Assembly: GCF_030052815.1 (NCBI RefSeq)
Contig: NC_079495.1
Location: forward strand, 50,259,043 to 50,323,042
Reading direction: 5' to 3'
Source: Hevea brasiliensis
Taxonomy: Eukaryota > Streptophyta > Magnoliopsida > Malpighiales > Euphorbiaceae
Length of the DNA: 64,000 nt
Positions 45,866 through 58,078 of the stretch are shown here, piece by piece. Each line of letters opens with the position of its first letter. Positions within the stretch are counted from its first letter, which is position 1. Position numbers and translations under genes: made by a program. Below the pieces are notes generated by a model. That model was not told where the DNA came from. It was given only the letters and a program-made list of their open reading frames with translations, and did no database searches.

Positions 45866-48800
45866 TGTCACACCCTACCCCTCTGTAAGGCATAACATGA
45901 TCCCGTAGTATACCTAATGAATTACCAACTTCGTCTACTGATGACCCATTAAGTACACTACAAGGGATTTTAAAAACTTTTCTTACTTCTTTTACAGTGG
46001 TGAGCACTATTTACAGGTGTTAAAAACTTTTGTGAACTGAAGTGAAACAATTAACTCATTTGATTTATTTGAAATTTCTGTAAAAATTTTGGCAGAGTGC
46101 CATCTGTATTTTGGATAAAACAGTTCTTCAGAAAACCTGTAAAAAGACACTTCAATAATTTTCCAAATCTCAACTCCAATACATTTCTCAACACAACAAT
46201 TTATCAACTCAATTCCATAGAAATTTTTCAAAGTCTGAGATAAGGAAATATAATACAGTTTTTACAAGTCAAATAGCTCATAATTAATTTACAACTTCAA
46301 GGTACAATTTGAATTTGCAACTGCTCAAAACCAAAAACAAAATATACATACAGTGAATATACATCACATTACAAAATACAAAATGCGGTATACTCACTAT
46401 ACCCAAAAATCTCTCGCTGGCGGTACTAGCAGCCTAGTCTGCTGCCCTATCTGTCTGTCTACCTGCGACAGCAATAAAAAGCTATCGCTGAGACAATGTC
46501 TCAGTGGTGCACAACATTAACCAAATACAAATTTTAAATCACAATTCATAAATCATATCAATAGTGGATACTTAAAACCATGGTTAAATTCAAGACAATG
46601 AATGTCATAAGGAATTTAAACTCCAATTCACAAATTATCAAAATTCATAATAACACAATTTAGTCAAATAGTTTAAGAATACCGTATTGTCAATTCATGC
46701 ACAATTTGATCAAATAACGGAATAATACCTTTTTGCAAATCGATAACACAATTGATCAAATAACTGGAGAATACAGTGTTGCCAATCAATATCACAATTT
46801 AAGTCATGACACAATTTTTCCATATATGCCGTGTTGTACACCACGACAAGACATACTCACCCCAATAATCGAAATCAATGAGGGAGGAAGCTAGCTATCT
46901 AATGAGTACTCATCCATACTCACCTCAGACTGGGAAGTCAAAGAGGGAGGAACATAATCATACTCACCCCAGACTGGTAAGTCAAAGAGGGAGGAATAAC
47001 CACACTCACCCCATTAATGGAGGAGGAACATAGTATCAGTGTCATGCCAATTGTGAGTCAAAACAATTCCAAACATTTCATTCAAATGATCCGTAAGAAT
47101 CCAATAAATTTCCAAAGTTATAATTTCATTCACAAAATGGCAACACAATTCGTAATTCACTTCAATTTCCACAAAAACCATTTACAGTGCTTTTCAATCA
47201 ATAAGTATCCATCAATATCATTCAAACAATTCTTCACAGTTTCAAACCATTCACAATGTTTTTCAATCAATAAGTGTCCACCAAACACATTTCCACAATT
47301 TAAAACAATAATATACAAATAGTCAATATTTATTTCAATTGAAAATAATTCAAAAGAAACAGTTGTTGTGCACAAACCTCTGATATTTGTCTCCTGGTCC
47401 TGACTCAGTATTTCTTTCCCTTTTCTTTGAGTCCTTGTTAAGCGAGAAACACAATTCGAAGTGTTTGATACCAAATTAAATTATGCAGATCGATGGTGTT
47501 TGGTAAATAATGCACTGAACTCAATTATTCACTTAATCACCTAATATACCGACCCTCGATGCGTTTTAGGTAAATTAGGCTTTAGTGTCGTTAATATGTC
47601 ACACTCGATAGGGTTTTAGGTTTGGTATGTTTTACCAAAGTCATTTCCTTGCTTAGTGCACTTTAATGCAAATTGCTGGATTCCGGGATACTGCTTTGAC
47701 CTAGCCGGACGGCCTAGTTCCCTCAGTTTTCGGGTTTCGGTCAAAACTACAAACTTGTAGATCTAGGTCTTATTGCACGCGGGGCAAAATTTCAGGTCAA
47801 TCCGAGTTAAGTAGACCGAGTTATGGTCATTATACTATTGCTGGTCAAATGGTACCATTTTAGGTCAATTTTAGGTCAAATTGGTCAATTCTGGTTCGGC
47901 CAGTTTTTGGACCCGAACTTGTGCAAGCTTTTTGACTTGCTTATGGTCATTTCTGGGCTTTGGTGTCTTCATAAGACTTGTAGGTATGGGTCTTAACTAT
48001 TCTTGGTTAAAATTTCAGGTCAATTGGACCTGTTTTGAGTGAGTTATGGCCTAAACACTCACTGCTGCCCAATTGGTCATTTTTCAGGTCCTAATTGCAC
48101 CTAATCCGAATTGGTCATTTTCTTAGGTCACCTTGCAAGCAGAATTTTGGTATGGTTTCTCAATGAAAGTTGGCACATTTTGTGCCTAGTTTCACCTCAA
48201 ATTGGTCTCATACCAATTGAGGTTACACATTTAAGGTTATAGGCTAGAATGTACACTGTCCTCAATATGCCTTTCACACCCCACTTCAAACACATATTTA
48301 CCTTTGCAATTTGTTTACTTACCTACCAATCTGTTTTGGTACATTACCAAAAGCATTTTCTACATTACATTAACATTACTTTGGGCAGATTACCATTACC
48401 CTCAACACACCAAATATAATTCACATTTACAATTTCTAATTACCATTACAAATACACCTAAACACCACTAATTCTCACATACACTTTACACAATAATTTC
48501 ATACACATATCCTTCATTCCTTAATGCCACAATTCTGCCAATACTTCCATCAATACATACAATTATGCAAGGGTTCCCAAGCTGCCGAAATTGTCCTTCA
48601 ACACCACATTGCCCTACAATCCATCAATTCTCATCCAAGTGCCAAAATCACCATATATATGTGAAACAATTCATTAGGATATTAATTTACCATGATCAAC
48701 ATTATTTCTCATCAATTATATGCATAATAAATCATCAAATGTGTGACCCCATGGCTGTCCAAAAATGGCTATCTCAATAACTATTTAAACTTCAAAATTT

Positions 48801-49749
48801 CCTTCACAAAACTAACACCCATAACATAAACATAAAGTTTAACAAGGAAATTCTCAAAAATGCAAACTTACCTTTAATTGTAACTTGCTAAACCTTCACC
48901 AAACTTCTCAAAATTGGTATCAATATCTTCCTTGTGATGTGTAGACCATTTTTCATAAAGCTACTTAAGGGATTGGAGTTGAAAATGGGGAGGTTAAGTG
49001 AGCTCATGCAAAACGTCAATGGTGGATTCTTTCATCTTCATTCACGGCATGGTTGAGCTAAGTGAGGAAGATGAACTTTGAGTGGGAATAATCTGCCCAC
49101 TTACAAGTATAATTAATCATTTTAATGTTCTTAGTGGTCCACTAGCAAAATTAAATCATATTTTAAGCTAACTTCCCACTTATTCCACATTTACCCCATG
49201 ATTTTAGCTATTTTCTTTAGGTACCACCAAATTAATTTTTCATTTCATTTTCTAAGTGTAATATTATTTATTTTTAATGGATATTTAGGTCAAAAGACAA
49301 TTCGGGATGTCAAATGACCATAATGCCCCTGTTAGATTCACGTTCGATTTTTCGGTATTCTGGGTTTTATGCATTTTTCGATTTCTCACTTTTCTTTGTA
49401 CTAATTATTTAATTTTTCTTTGATCTTTCTAATGATATTTATTCTTCAATAAGGTTCTATTTATGTCCTAAAAATGTTTTCCAGGGTTCCCCGCAGTCCA
49501 GGGCTAGTCAACGGCCCACGCCGTGGCTTCACGGTGCGGTCACCCATCGCTAGGTTTCCCGGCTCGCTTAACTTGGTTACATTTCTTTGCTATTATTTTT
49601 CCTTTGTTTTTCTTGTATTTCCTTTTCTTGTATTTCATTATTTTATGTCTCCTCACTCATATCGAAGTGTAGCTCTAGCCATCCTAGTTGTCTGGACCAC
49701 ACTGGTCACCGGAACAGCAGAACGCACTACCGAACATAGGGGTGTTACA
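45866..49749 (-). repeat. Solo LTR, family C, 3884 bp, upstream of the PPR gene
   Basis: Plus-strand ends TGTCACACCCTACC and ATAGGGGTGTTACA, flanked by the perfect duplication ATGAA (45861-45865 and 49750-49754). Same family as 22959-26961. It contains the hairpin CTGAGAC-AAT-GTCTCAG (46488-46504), a tandem repeat around 46855-47030 with the unit CATACTCACC...AGAGGGAGGA, the three ~200 bp spaced units (around 47755, 47970 and 48165) and the conserved 5' block near 49680-49745. There is no internal domain. Confidence 0.93.
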
Positions 49750-49973
49750 ATGAATCACGTGTACATGACTCATGTGTGGAAGGTAACCCACGTGCGCACA
49801 CTGGCTCACCCTCCCAGGGACTTTGATTTTTTTTTTTTTCAAAGACAGATAAACACACACATACGGCTTAGTGATAGGACACACTCTTTGATAATACTAT
49901 GGTAATTTTACCAAGATATGCTAACCCATATAAGTCACACACACATTCTATCCACAATGGATGTGGGATAGGG
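49750..49973. other. Former PPR upstream DNA, displaced by the solo LTR
   Basis: Begins with the second ATGAA copy. 49885-49960 is a diverged direct copy of 45770-45845. It ends with the motif ATCCACAATGGATGTGGGAT, a short near-palindrome. No gene is seen. Confidence 0.55.
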
Positions 49974-50237
49974 TAAAGAATTTTATTGATCAAAAGAATT
50001 TTATTGAAAATAGGAATCAAAAGAATTTTATTGATCAACCTGTAAATAAGTGAAAATTAATTGCTTAATAATGCAATAAAAAAAAGAATATTAAATAATA
50101 ATTATTAAAGAATTTTATTGATCAAAAGAATTTTATTGAAAATAGGAATCAAAAGAATTTTATTGATCAACCTGTAAATAAGTGAAAATTAATTGCTTAA
50201 TAATGCAATAAAAAAAAGAATATTAAATAATAATTAT
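49974..50237. repeat. Tandem duplication, 132 bp unit, two copies
   Basis: TAAAGAATTTTATTGATCAA begins at 49974 and again at 50106. The copies look identical by eye over almost the whole unit. Each unit itself contains AAGAATTTTATTGATCAA twice. Confidence 0.9.
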
Positions 50238-50530
50238 AATATTAATGAAGGGAGAATTAAATTAAAATATATATTTTTTAAATAATAAGTAAATAATGAA
50301 TTGTAAAATGATAATATATTTTAAAATAAAAGTAATATAACATTAACTTATATCATAAATAATATTTAATTTATTAAATTTATAATTATTGATGAAATAA
50401 TTACAATTAATCATTAATGGAAAAGTAACAAGGCTAAAACATATAAAAATTTATACTTTAAGAAACGCTGGTAAGTGGTAACCGATAAACAAACTTATCG
50501 TTAATAATGAACTTGATGCAAATATTTAAA
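50238..50530. other. AT-rich intergenic DNA
   Basis: No coding block or element end recognised. A similar stretch lies at 50889-51076. Confidence 0.5.
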
Positions 50531-50888
50531 TAGATTTTACATAAAATAAATAGAATTAAAAATATATAATAAATTTAGAATTTTTTAATAATTAACAATT
50601 AATAATTAATATTTTTTTAATTTCTAATTTGTTTCAAAAACTTTTTCTAATTAAAAAATTATTTTTGTTTGTAAATAACAGACTTAATTATGTATTTTTT
50701 TATTTCATTTAGATTTTACATAAAATAAATAGAATTAAAAATATATAATAAATTTAGAATTTTTTAATAATTAACAATTAATAATTAATATTTTTTTAAT
50801 TTCTAATTTGTTTCAAAAACTTTTTCTAATTAAATAATTATTTTTGTTTGTAAATAACAGACTTAATTATGTATTTTTTATTTCATTT
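50531..50888. repeat. Tandem duplication, 179 bp unit, two copies
   Basis: TAGATTTTACATAAAATAAA begins at 50531 and at 50710. The copies differ at very few positions (for example one A/T near 50836 and the length of a T run). Confidence 0.9.
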
Positions 50889-51076
50889 AGAAGTTTCTCC
50901 CTCATTAATATGTATATTATATAAATTATAGATCACATTTAAAAAAAAAAAAAAAACCTTTAACTATTATTTTAAGCAATACCTTTTAACCATTATAATA
51001 CTTTGCGACAGTTACATACAAACACGATTACACCCGCGGCTTGTTACTTAATAACTAATATATATACATTTTAATC

Positions 51077-51492
51077 AGGGGTGTGCAAATGATCGGTTTT
51101 GAATTGAACCGAGCTGATAAAATTAAAAATTGAAAATTAAGAATTTTAAAAATCAAACCAAACCGATCACTAAGAGAAAATTAAATCGAATCAAACTGAA
51201 TTTTATAAAATTTTATATTTTCAACATTAAATCTCAATAACAAAAACATAAAAAAAAAATTTAGAAATCAGAACTCAAAAATCTTGAAGTTTCCTTGATA
51301 TATATATATATATATAATTTCTATTCTGTTCGGTTTTTTTTTAATGAAAATAACCGAACTGAACCGATTAACCGAAATTATCAAAATTTATAAACTGAAC
51401 CAAACCAATTGAAATTTTAAACCGAACCGATTGAATTGAATTGACTCAATTCGATTTGATTTTTCGATTTAGACCGAAATTTACTCACCCCT
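51077..51492. mobile_element. MITE-like element with inverted ends AGGGGTG...CACCCCT
   Basis: 416 bp. The left end AGGGGTGTGCAAATGATCGG and the right end (reverse complement AGGGGTGAGTAAATTTCGG) match at most of the first 14 bases. The interior is rich in CGGTTTT/AACCGAA-type segments in both senses. I find no clear target duplication (flanks TTTTAATC and AATTGTAA). It resembles a widespread class of short plant repeats. The superfamily is not assigned. Confidence 0.62.
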
Positions 51493-51588
51493 AATTGTAA
51501 TTAATAATTTATATATATTCATGATATAAAAAATAATAATAAAATTAGTAAAATGTCAAATTTGTTAATGTTTATCTACTTAACAATT

Positions 51589-51591
<3 letters not shown>

Positions 51592-51651
<60 letters not shown>
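51592..51651. repeat. AT dinucleotide microsatellite
   Basis: About 30 uninterrupted AT units. A shorter run of the same kind is at 51299-51317. Confidence 0.97.
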
Positions 51652-51652
<1 letters not shown>

Positions 51653-52864
51653 GATGATAATTTAAAAAAATTGGATGAATATTAATAATGCAGTTTATCC
51701 AATGATAAATTTAATCCCAAATATAAAACTATGACACAATCAAATCCAAATGAATAAAACGTTGGTCTTTATCGGGGTTATTACTATTTTAATACTTATT
51801 GTTTTATTTTTTAATTATTTTTTCAATTAATAAAAAAAATAAATAGTAAAATAATAAAATAAATAATAATAGAAATTCCCTTATCCCATTGGAACAATAT
51901 CATTTCATAATTATATATAATTGTTTATGTCTCTAGCATTAAGTTAGAATAAAAGAATAAAAAGAATAAAATCAGTGTGTACGTGTCTTCTAACTTTTCG
52001 ATAGAAGAAAAGAGTGACTAATTTTGTGATAAATTACATTTTACAGCTCGCATCGAAAATATTTAATCAATCTTTGATTTTATTTTAAGAATCTCTTCTA
52101 TTATTTTATGACATTAAATATAAAATTATTAAAAATAATAAATATATATTCTTCTAGTGATACAAATAAATATATTTTACATAAAAAAATATTAAACACA
52201 TATTATTATTTTTAAATTGTAAAATATTTAAAAAAAACTTTTTATCAATTCATTTGTATTTTTTATTATAATTTTTATTTAATTAATTATATTTATTATG
52301 ACATCAATATATTATTGAAAAAATATTGAGTAGATGTGTTAATCCAAGGCAAAAAGCAAGTAATTGTGCTTGTATTATTCATTTAATTTCTAGATAACTA
52401 TAATTTGATGCCATTAATATGTCAAAAATTATCTGACCTTTGTGTTTTTTTATCATATTTATTAATTTAAAATTAAGAAAGTTTTTGCATTCATAGCCAT
52501 ATATTTTATCACAAATTTAATGAACATCTTTCTTTATTTTTATTCAGTTTTGTAAATGTTGTAAAATTTTTAAAGTTTCATCCTGTAATTTTATTTTTTT
52601 TTTTTTGAAATTTATTTTATTTGCCAAAAGAACAGTTTCTTTTATTTGCTCAAAAGTTTATTTAGACTATCTGAATATAGTAGCATTAGCATTTACAGGG
52701 AGGGGGTAAGAAGGACCTTTTAGATATATATAACAAAATAAAAAAGCCAATGCCATAAATACCTTTTTTTAATGTTTTCTTAGATACTCGCATGATAATT
52801 GATCAATGTTTAAGTGTCATTAAATTTGGACTTTTTTAAAGGCAAAAGGTAAATATATTGATGA
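51653..52864. other. AT-rich intergenic DNA
   Basis: No element ends, coding blocks or RNA genes recognised in this 1.2 kb. Confidence 0.5.
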
Positions 52865-53389
52865 GAATTAAGCTAGCATTTTAACAATATAGTGTTAAAT
52901 TGCACCAAAGAATTACAAATAAAAGATGCATCATAGAGACCTTTTGATGCTACAAAATGAGCAGCTTTATTAGACCGCTTGATAAAATAAAAATGGACTT
53001 TTTATAAATTAGCAATTAAGTAGAGGATGTCATCAATAATTCTTTTGATTTCCAGGGCGAATTATTTTTCTATAAGGATTGGATGGTGGCAAGAGAGTCC
53101 CTTTAATATAAACTTTGCGCAGGCCATTATTAATAATTAAAAAGAATGCTATTCGGCATGCTAGACTTTTAGCCACTAGGAGATCCGTGATTCCTAAATG
53201 ATGCTTAGAAGTCCACTCAATTGTCTTGCCTAAATGATCAGGAGCCACTGCTTTCAATACACTCATATGAACATGCTTAGAGACCACAACATCAAAATTA
53301 ATTTTGATAACCCCCACGGGTGGAGATATCCAATTCTGGAGCATCGGGTGGTTTGGGTTGTTAACTAGAGCATCCCTTTTTTGTGCCAA
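52865..53389 (-). pseudogene. RNase H domain remnant of a LINE-type retroelement
   Basis: Minus-strand translation shows the plant LINE or reverse-transcriptase-like RNase H arrangement: WISPPVGVIKINFDVVV (first catalytic Asp), LVAKSLACRIAFFLI (helix that normally carries a Glu, here Lys/Ser), KVYIKG where an ESD motif is expected, and, after a frame break near 53033, VHFYFIKRSNKAAHFVASKG (the usual C-terminal HVPREANKAAH-like motif). Catalytic residues after the first are lost. A host RNase H-like gene fragment is the alternative, since the two share this domain. Confidence 0.7.
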
Positions 53390-53477
53390 AAGGAATTCAT
53401 TCTAGGCGATTCAAAGTGGTGGGTATAACTTTTGAAGCTAGACCTTTTACCCTTGAAAGTTAGCACATGAGCCTTTA

Positions 53478-54064
53478 TTGTTCAAAGCACAAAAAGATGT
53501 GGAGCAATTGGAGAAATTCAATGGAATGAACTACAAGCGTTGGAGCATGAAGATCATGTATCAATTGAAAGTTGCCAAAGTTTTCTATGTGCTTACCACT
53601 CCATATCCACAAAATGAAACAAGAGAGGGACAACATTTTGAAGCACAACAAAAATGGGTTGAAAATGATTTTGTGTGTCATTCGATGATCTTGAATGCAA
53701 TGAGTAATGATGCTACCTTGCATATAAGTTATGGGCTGCCATCGAATGAAGTTTTGATAAAGGTACAAAAAGGAATAATAGAACTTTGCTGGATAAGAAC
53801 TTTATCAAATTGATGTCAAAGCAGCATTTCTTAGTGGTGACATAGATAAACAAATCTATATTAAACAACTTGAAAGCTACATGGTTAAAGGAGAAGAACA
53901 TAAGGTATATAAACATATTACTATGAGATACAATTATGTGAGGAGTATTGTGCATAAAGGTAAAGTATCTGTTGAATATATGCCTATTGATCAAATAATA
54001 GTAGATCCTCTCACAAAACATTTACCAGGTGGGAAGATTAAAAAAAAGTCATGAGAAACATGGG
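53478..54064 (+). pseudogene. Collapsed copia relic: gag start, RT fragment and RNase H tail
   Basis: The gag N-terminal domain (QLEKFNGMNYKRWSMKIMYQL...) runs to about 53770. It is followed, after large deletions, by an RT piece (YQIDVKAAFLSGDIDKQIYI) and then directly by the RNase H end (RYNYVRSIVHKGKVS and DPLTKHLPGG). More than 3 kb of gag-pol is missing. The RT to RNase H junction (near 53908) stays in frame. The family differs from the copia element at 4093. No 5' LTR or primer site lies upstream. The relic continues after the solo LTR at 58079 and has its own LTR at 58695. Confidence 0.8.
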
Positions 54065-54069
54065 ACTAT

Positions 54070-57000
54070 TGTAACACCCCTCACCTGACTATAGTGTAGC
54101 CAAGCGAGGCGTGCTACATTCAGTGCTAGAGCACCTTAATTTATCTCACTTTATTTCTTTAAAAATTTTGTTCTCATTATATTTATTATCGATAATTTTT
54201 CGAAGGAGAAACTAACGGAGTTTCCCCTATTTTATTATCGTTTGACGTGTTTTACTATTCACCTGTTTGTAAATTCAACAATATTTTCCAATAATAATCT
54301 TATCTATACTCATATCATCATTTCAAAAATCATTATTTAATTCAAATCCGTACTCATTGGTACAAATTCATTCATGCTCCATGCTTATAGTAAAATTCTC
54401 AAATTTGCATTAATTTACATGATTTGCAATAATTACATAAATCCTTAATTTACACGATATACAAATTAATTATAATTTGCTAATTTACATTACAATATAA
54501 GAAATAAATAACGTACACAAAATACATGATATGCTTAATGTGAGCCCTATTTACATGTATTGCTGAAGAGGTAACAACCTTTGTATACTCTGCAGAACAG
54601 AACTCCAAAATCTCTGTTTGGTATTCGCTAGGCTTTAACTTCAGTACCTGCGCGAGGAAACAAATCCATCACGCTAAGCATTGTTGCTTAGTGGTGCAAT
54701 AATATAGCAAGAAAATAATATACAAATGAAGGTAAAAATAAACCATAGTTTGAATAATTTAAATTTATAATTAATTTAGTTTCTATTATTAACTGTCCTC
54801 TATCCTGCCATATTCTTCTTTGGACGTGCTCAGTTCAGAAATTTGCATTAATGATGTACCAGATACGATTAATCTAAAATTTAAACTTTTACTTATATTC
54901 TTATGTATGTCACATTTGTAATGTTATTAAGTTATAATTCTCCTACTAGTCTTTTTATCACTTTCTTGATACTTTATAAGTTGTTTACAATCATTTCGTA
55001 ATATTTAACATTTTTTTTTAAGAACTAATTTCATTTACTTCAGACTATTCTAAGAAACAAATTTTTGGTGCTAATCTAATTTATTTCAGAACCTCATACT
55101 CATTTATTTGCTTTCTAGCATTTTTAATTGCTAATATTCGTAACTTATTTTAATAAATTAGACTGCCCAAGTAACCTATGACAGGCTGACTAAACTGGAT
55201 AACGGGTCGTTGGCACTGGACACCGCAGTGCCTCGGGCCGTCATACCATGGGACGCAGAATGTCAATCACGTATGCAGTTAGTATGGCTAAAAAGCCATG
55301 ATAACACATAATCGAGCATTAAGTCATGAGTGCGGGCATAAAGCCATGAATACGGGCATAAAGCATTTCGCAGTACTGCTAAACAATACCCTATTGGCAT
55401 GCCAATCTATCCAATCTGACACACGTGTCTAGGCAATGCATGGGCACATAGTACCATTAAGAGTTTATATGTTTCATCATTTCATTATATTTTTCATTTA
55501 TATTTTTATAGCATTCTAATTTTGTTTATAATGGAAACATAATTTCCAAATTCACATTTCTAGGTAATTTATGCATTCATCGTAATATTCATACTAATTA
55601 CAATTCACATTCATTTAATCTCATGTACCATTCACATTCAAAACATCTTTCCTTTCTCTCTTGATGGGAACCTAAATCCCAAATGACACTTTTATCACAT
55701 TTATTCATTCAACAATCTATTCATGTAAAGTACATTTCATACTTCAAGTCGTATTGCTAATATATTATGAACTCCATTGATGTTGGGAGTATAAGTCTCA
55801 ACAATCCATCTAGGTTAATTTCATTTCATATTCAAGTGGTATCACTCATGTTTTATTAAACCTACTAGTAATAGGAATATAAATCTTAACTATATATTCA
55901 CATAACTTAAATGTTCATTAAGTCATTTAGATAAATTACTATTTCTATTCTAAGTAATCAATGTATGTTTCATGGATTCCAAATTTCATACCTTAATTTC
56001 CTCTACCAATTTAGTTCTTACACTTTGTGTCTTTGTATTACTATTCACATTACTATTCACTTAAATTGTTAACTTTTTGATACATAATAAATTTATTGAA
56101 CCTAAGTTCACCAAGATATCACATTTTGCATTTTATTTTTGTTGGTATTGATTTCCAATACCATTTCAAAGCTTAACTTATGTTATTCAAAATTTTTAGA
56201 TTTTATACCCTAGGTTTACTGTTCCATTGGTCATTTGTACAGTAGGAATTTGATAAAATTGTCTTCATGAAAGTTGTTCCTTATTGTGTCTAGTTATATT
56301 TCTTTTTTTGAATCACTCCATTTGAAGTTTTGTAACTCAAGTTATGGTTATTTTACCATAACTGGCGGGATTGACCTGTACCCAGAATTTCTGGGCAATT
56401 TGGTTCTGCCAGATTTGGTGACCTAAGTTTGGTTGGCAATTTGACTAAGTTATGGTCAGAATTTGGATTTACGTTCTTCATAAAAGTTGTAGTTCTATGT
56501 CTCAGCTATTTGCTGGTAAAATTTCAGGTTAATTGGACCTTTCTACACTGAGTTATGACCAAATGAATAAACACTGTTTATTTAGTCATTTTGCCCAGGC
56601 AGAATGCAAGTCACCCGGATTAGAGCAACTTTTAGGTCAACTTGGTTTGGTTTTATGGGTAGGGTTTCTTCACCAAAGTTATTTCATTATGTGTCTAGTT
56701 TTATCTCCAATTGGCCTTGCACCAATTGAACCTATACAACTCCATTTATGGCTGCCCAAACCTGCTGGACTCACAACCAGTCCTACAGGTCACCAAATGT
56801 AGCATGCCTAAACTCAACTCCATTATCCTTACTCACTTTAATTCCTCCTCACACACATTCAAATGGTCATTAATTGACCATTACAATGTTAATATACCAT
56901 TACATGAGCAAACCCTAACTTCATGCCTCAAACCCTAGTTTTCAAATGTCCATTCATGCACATACATCAATTAAACATACTAATTCATTATCACTCTACA

Positions 57001-58073
57001 TATACACTTCAAACACCACCTCTAATCCACTTTAATCCATCAAAATAGTCATAACTACTTCCCCCCATACAGCTGCCAAAATTTGTAGAGGCCCAAACAT
57101 GCACATATTTATTCAATTTTCTCAATTTCCTAGCATAAATAATGTTACTAGCACAAAATCTAAAGAAAAAGAGAAGAAATAGGTACTAACCCTTATGTGA
57201 GCAGAATTTTCCCTCATCCAATCTTAAATTTTCCTTCACTTTCTTGGCTTTTCTTGGTAGCCAAACACTTCCTCAAGGTGTAAGAATAATTTTTTGTGAA
57301 GGGGCCTAAGGGTTTTGGGGTGAAAAACTTGGGGAAATCAAGCTTGCAAGACCAAACAATGATGGAAACCCTCTCCTCTCTCTCTCTATGTTTTGGCTGC
57401 CCAAAGGATGAAGATGGGAGTGCAGATTGGTTTTTCATTTTGTCTCTTTTTAATTAGTTTTTATCCCTTTTAATTAGTTTGTCAAGTTGTGATTGGGTGG
57501 AGAGTGTTTAATGACATCATGTGATGTCATAATTCCTAATTTCTTTCATTTTTCTTTCCTTTTCTTTTCTACTCATTTTCAATTAAATTTTTAGCAATAT
57601 TTATTCACATTTTATGTCATAATAATTATTTACTTAACTGGACAAGTAGGCCAAAAATCATCTCTGAAGACGAAATGACCAAAATGCCCTCCGTTTGGCT
57701 TAACAGACTAAAATTGTCTGTACCGATTAAAAAATTTTTCTAAACCTTTTATTGGCATTCTAATGCCATAGAAACCTCAATGACTCTTCTCTGGAGTCCC
57801 AAAAATTATTTCACGAATTTTCTCCAGGGTTTAGGGCTTCTAACTGCGAAAACCGCAACTTCCCACTGGGTCACCCATCGCTAGGGCACCGGCTCATTCA
57901 ACTTGGTTGTATTTTATTTCTAGAATTTTTCCTCAATTTTTCTTATCATTATTTGAGTTATTTATAACTCCTCACTCTAGTCTAAATATTTTTCCAGACG
58001 TTTTAGCTATCCAGACCGACATCGATCACCGGAACAGTAGAATGTATGGAATCGCAACAGTGAGGGTGTTACA
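54070..58073 (-). repeat. Solo LTR, family A variant, 4004 bp
   Basis: Plus-strand ends TGTAACACCCCTCACC and GAGGGTGTTACA, with a perfect duplication ACTAT (54065-54069 and 58074-58078). About 0.9 kb longer than the other family A LTRs; the extra length lies mainly in 54700-56000. It has the hairpin at 54674-54691, the units at about 56263, 56475 and 56668, and the conserved 5' block at about 58000-58060. No internal domain. Confidence 0.93.
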
Positions 58074-58078
58074 ACTAT

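Noticed and set aside
47017..47322. 101-codon open frame
   Set aside because: It lies within the family C solo LTR and is made of short repeated segments (CFSINKYPS, CFSINKCPP).
49474..49905. 143-codon open frame as a gene
   Set aside because: It crosses the end of the solo C LTR and its ATGAA duplication, so it cannot be an original coding unit.
51592..51651. AT run as a matrix-attachment or origin site
   Set aside because: A simple microsatellite is sufficient, and no other supporting signal is seen.
53033..53389. Functional host RNase H gene
   Set aside because: Only one catalytic aspartate motif remains, the ESD-like motif is lost and the frame breaks before the C-terminal motif.
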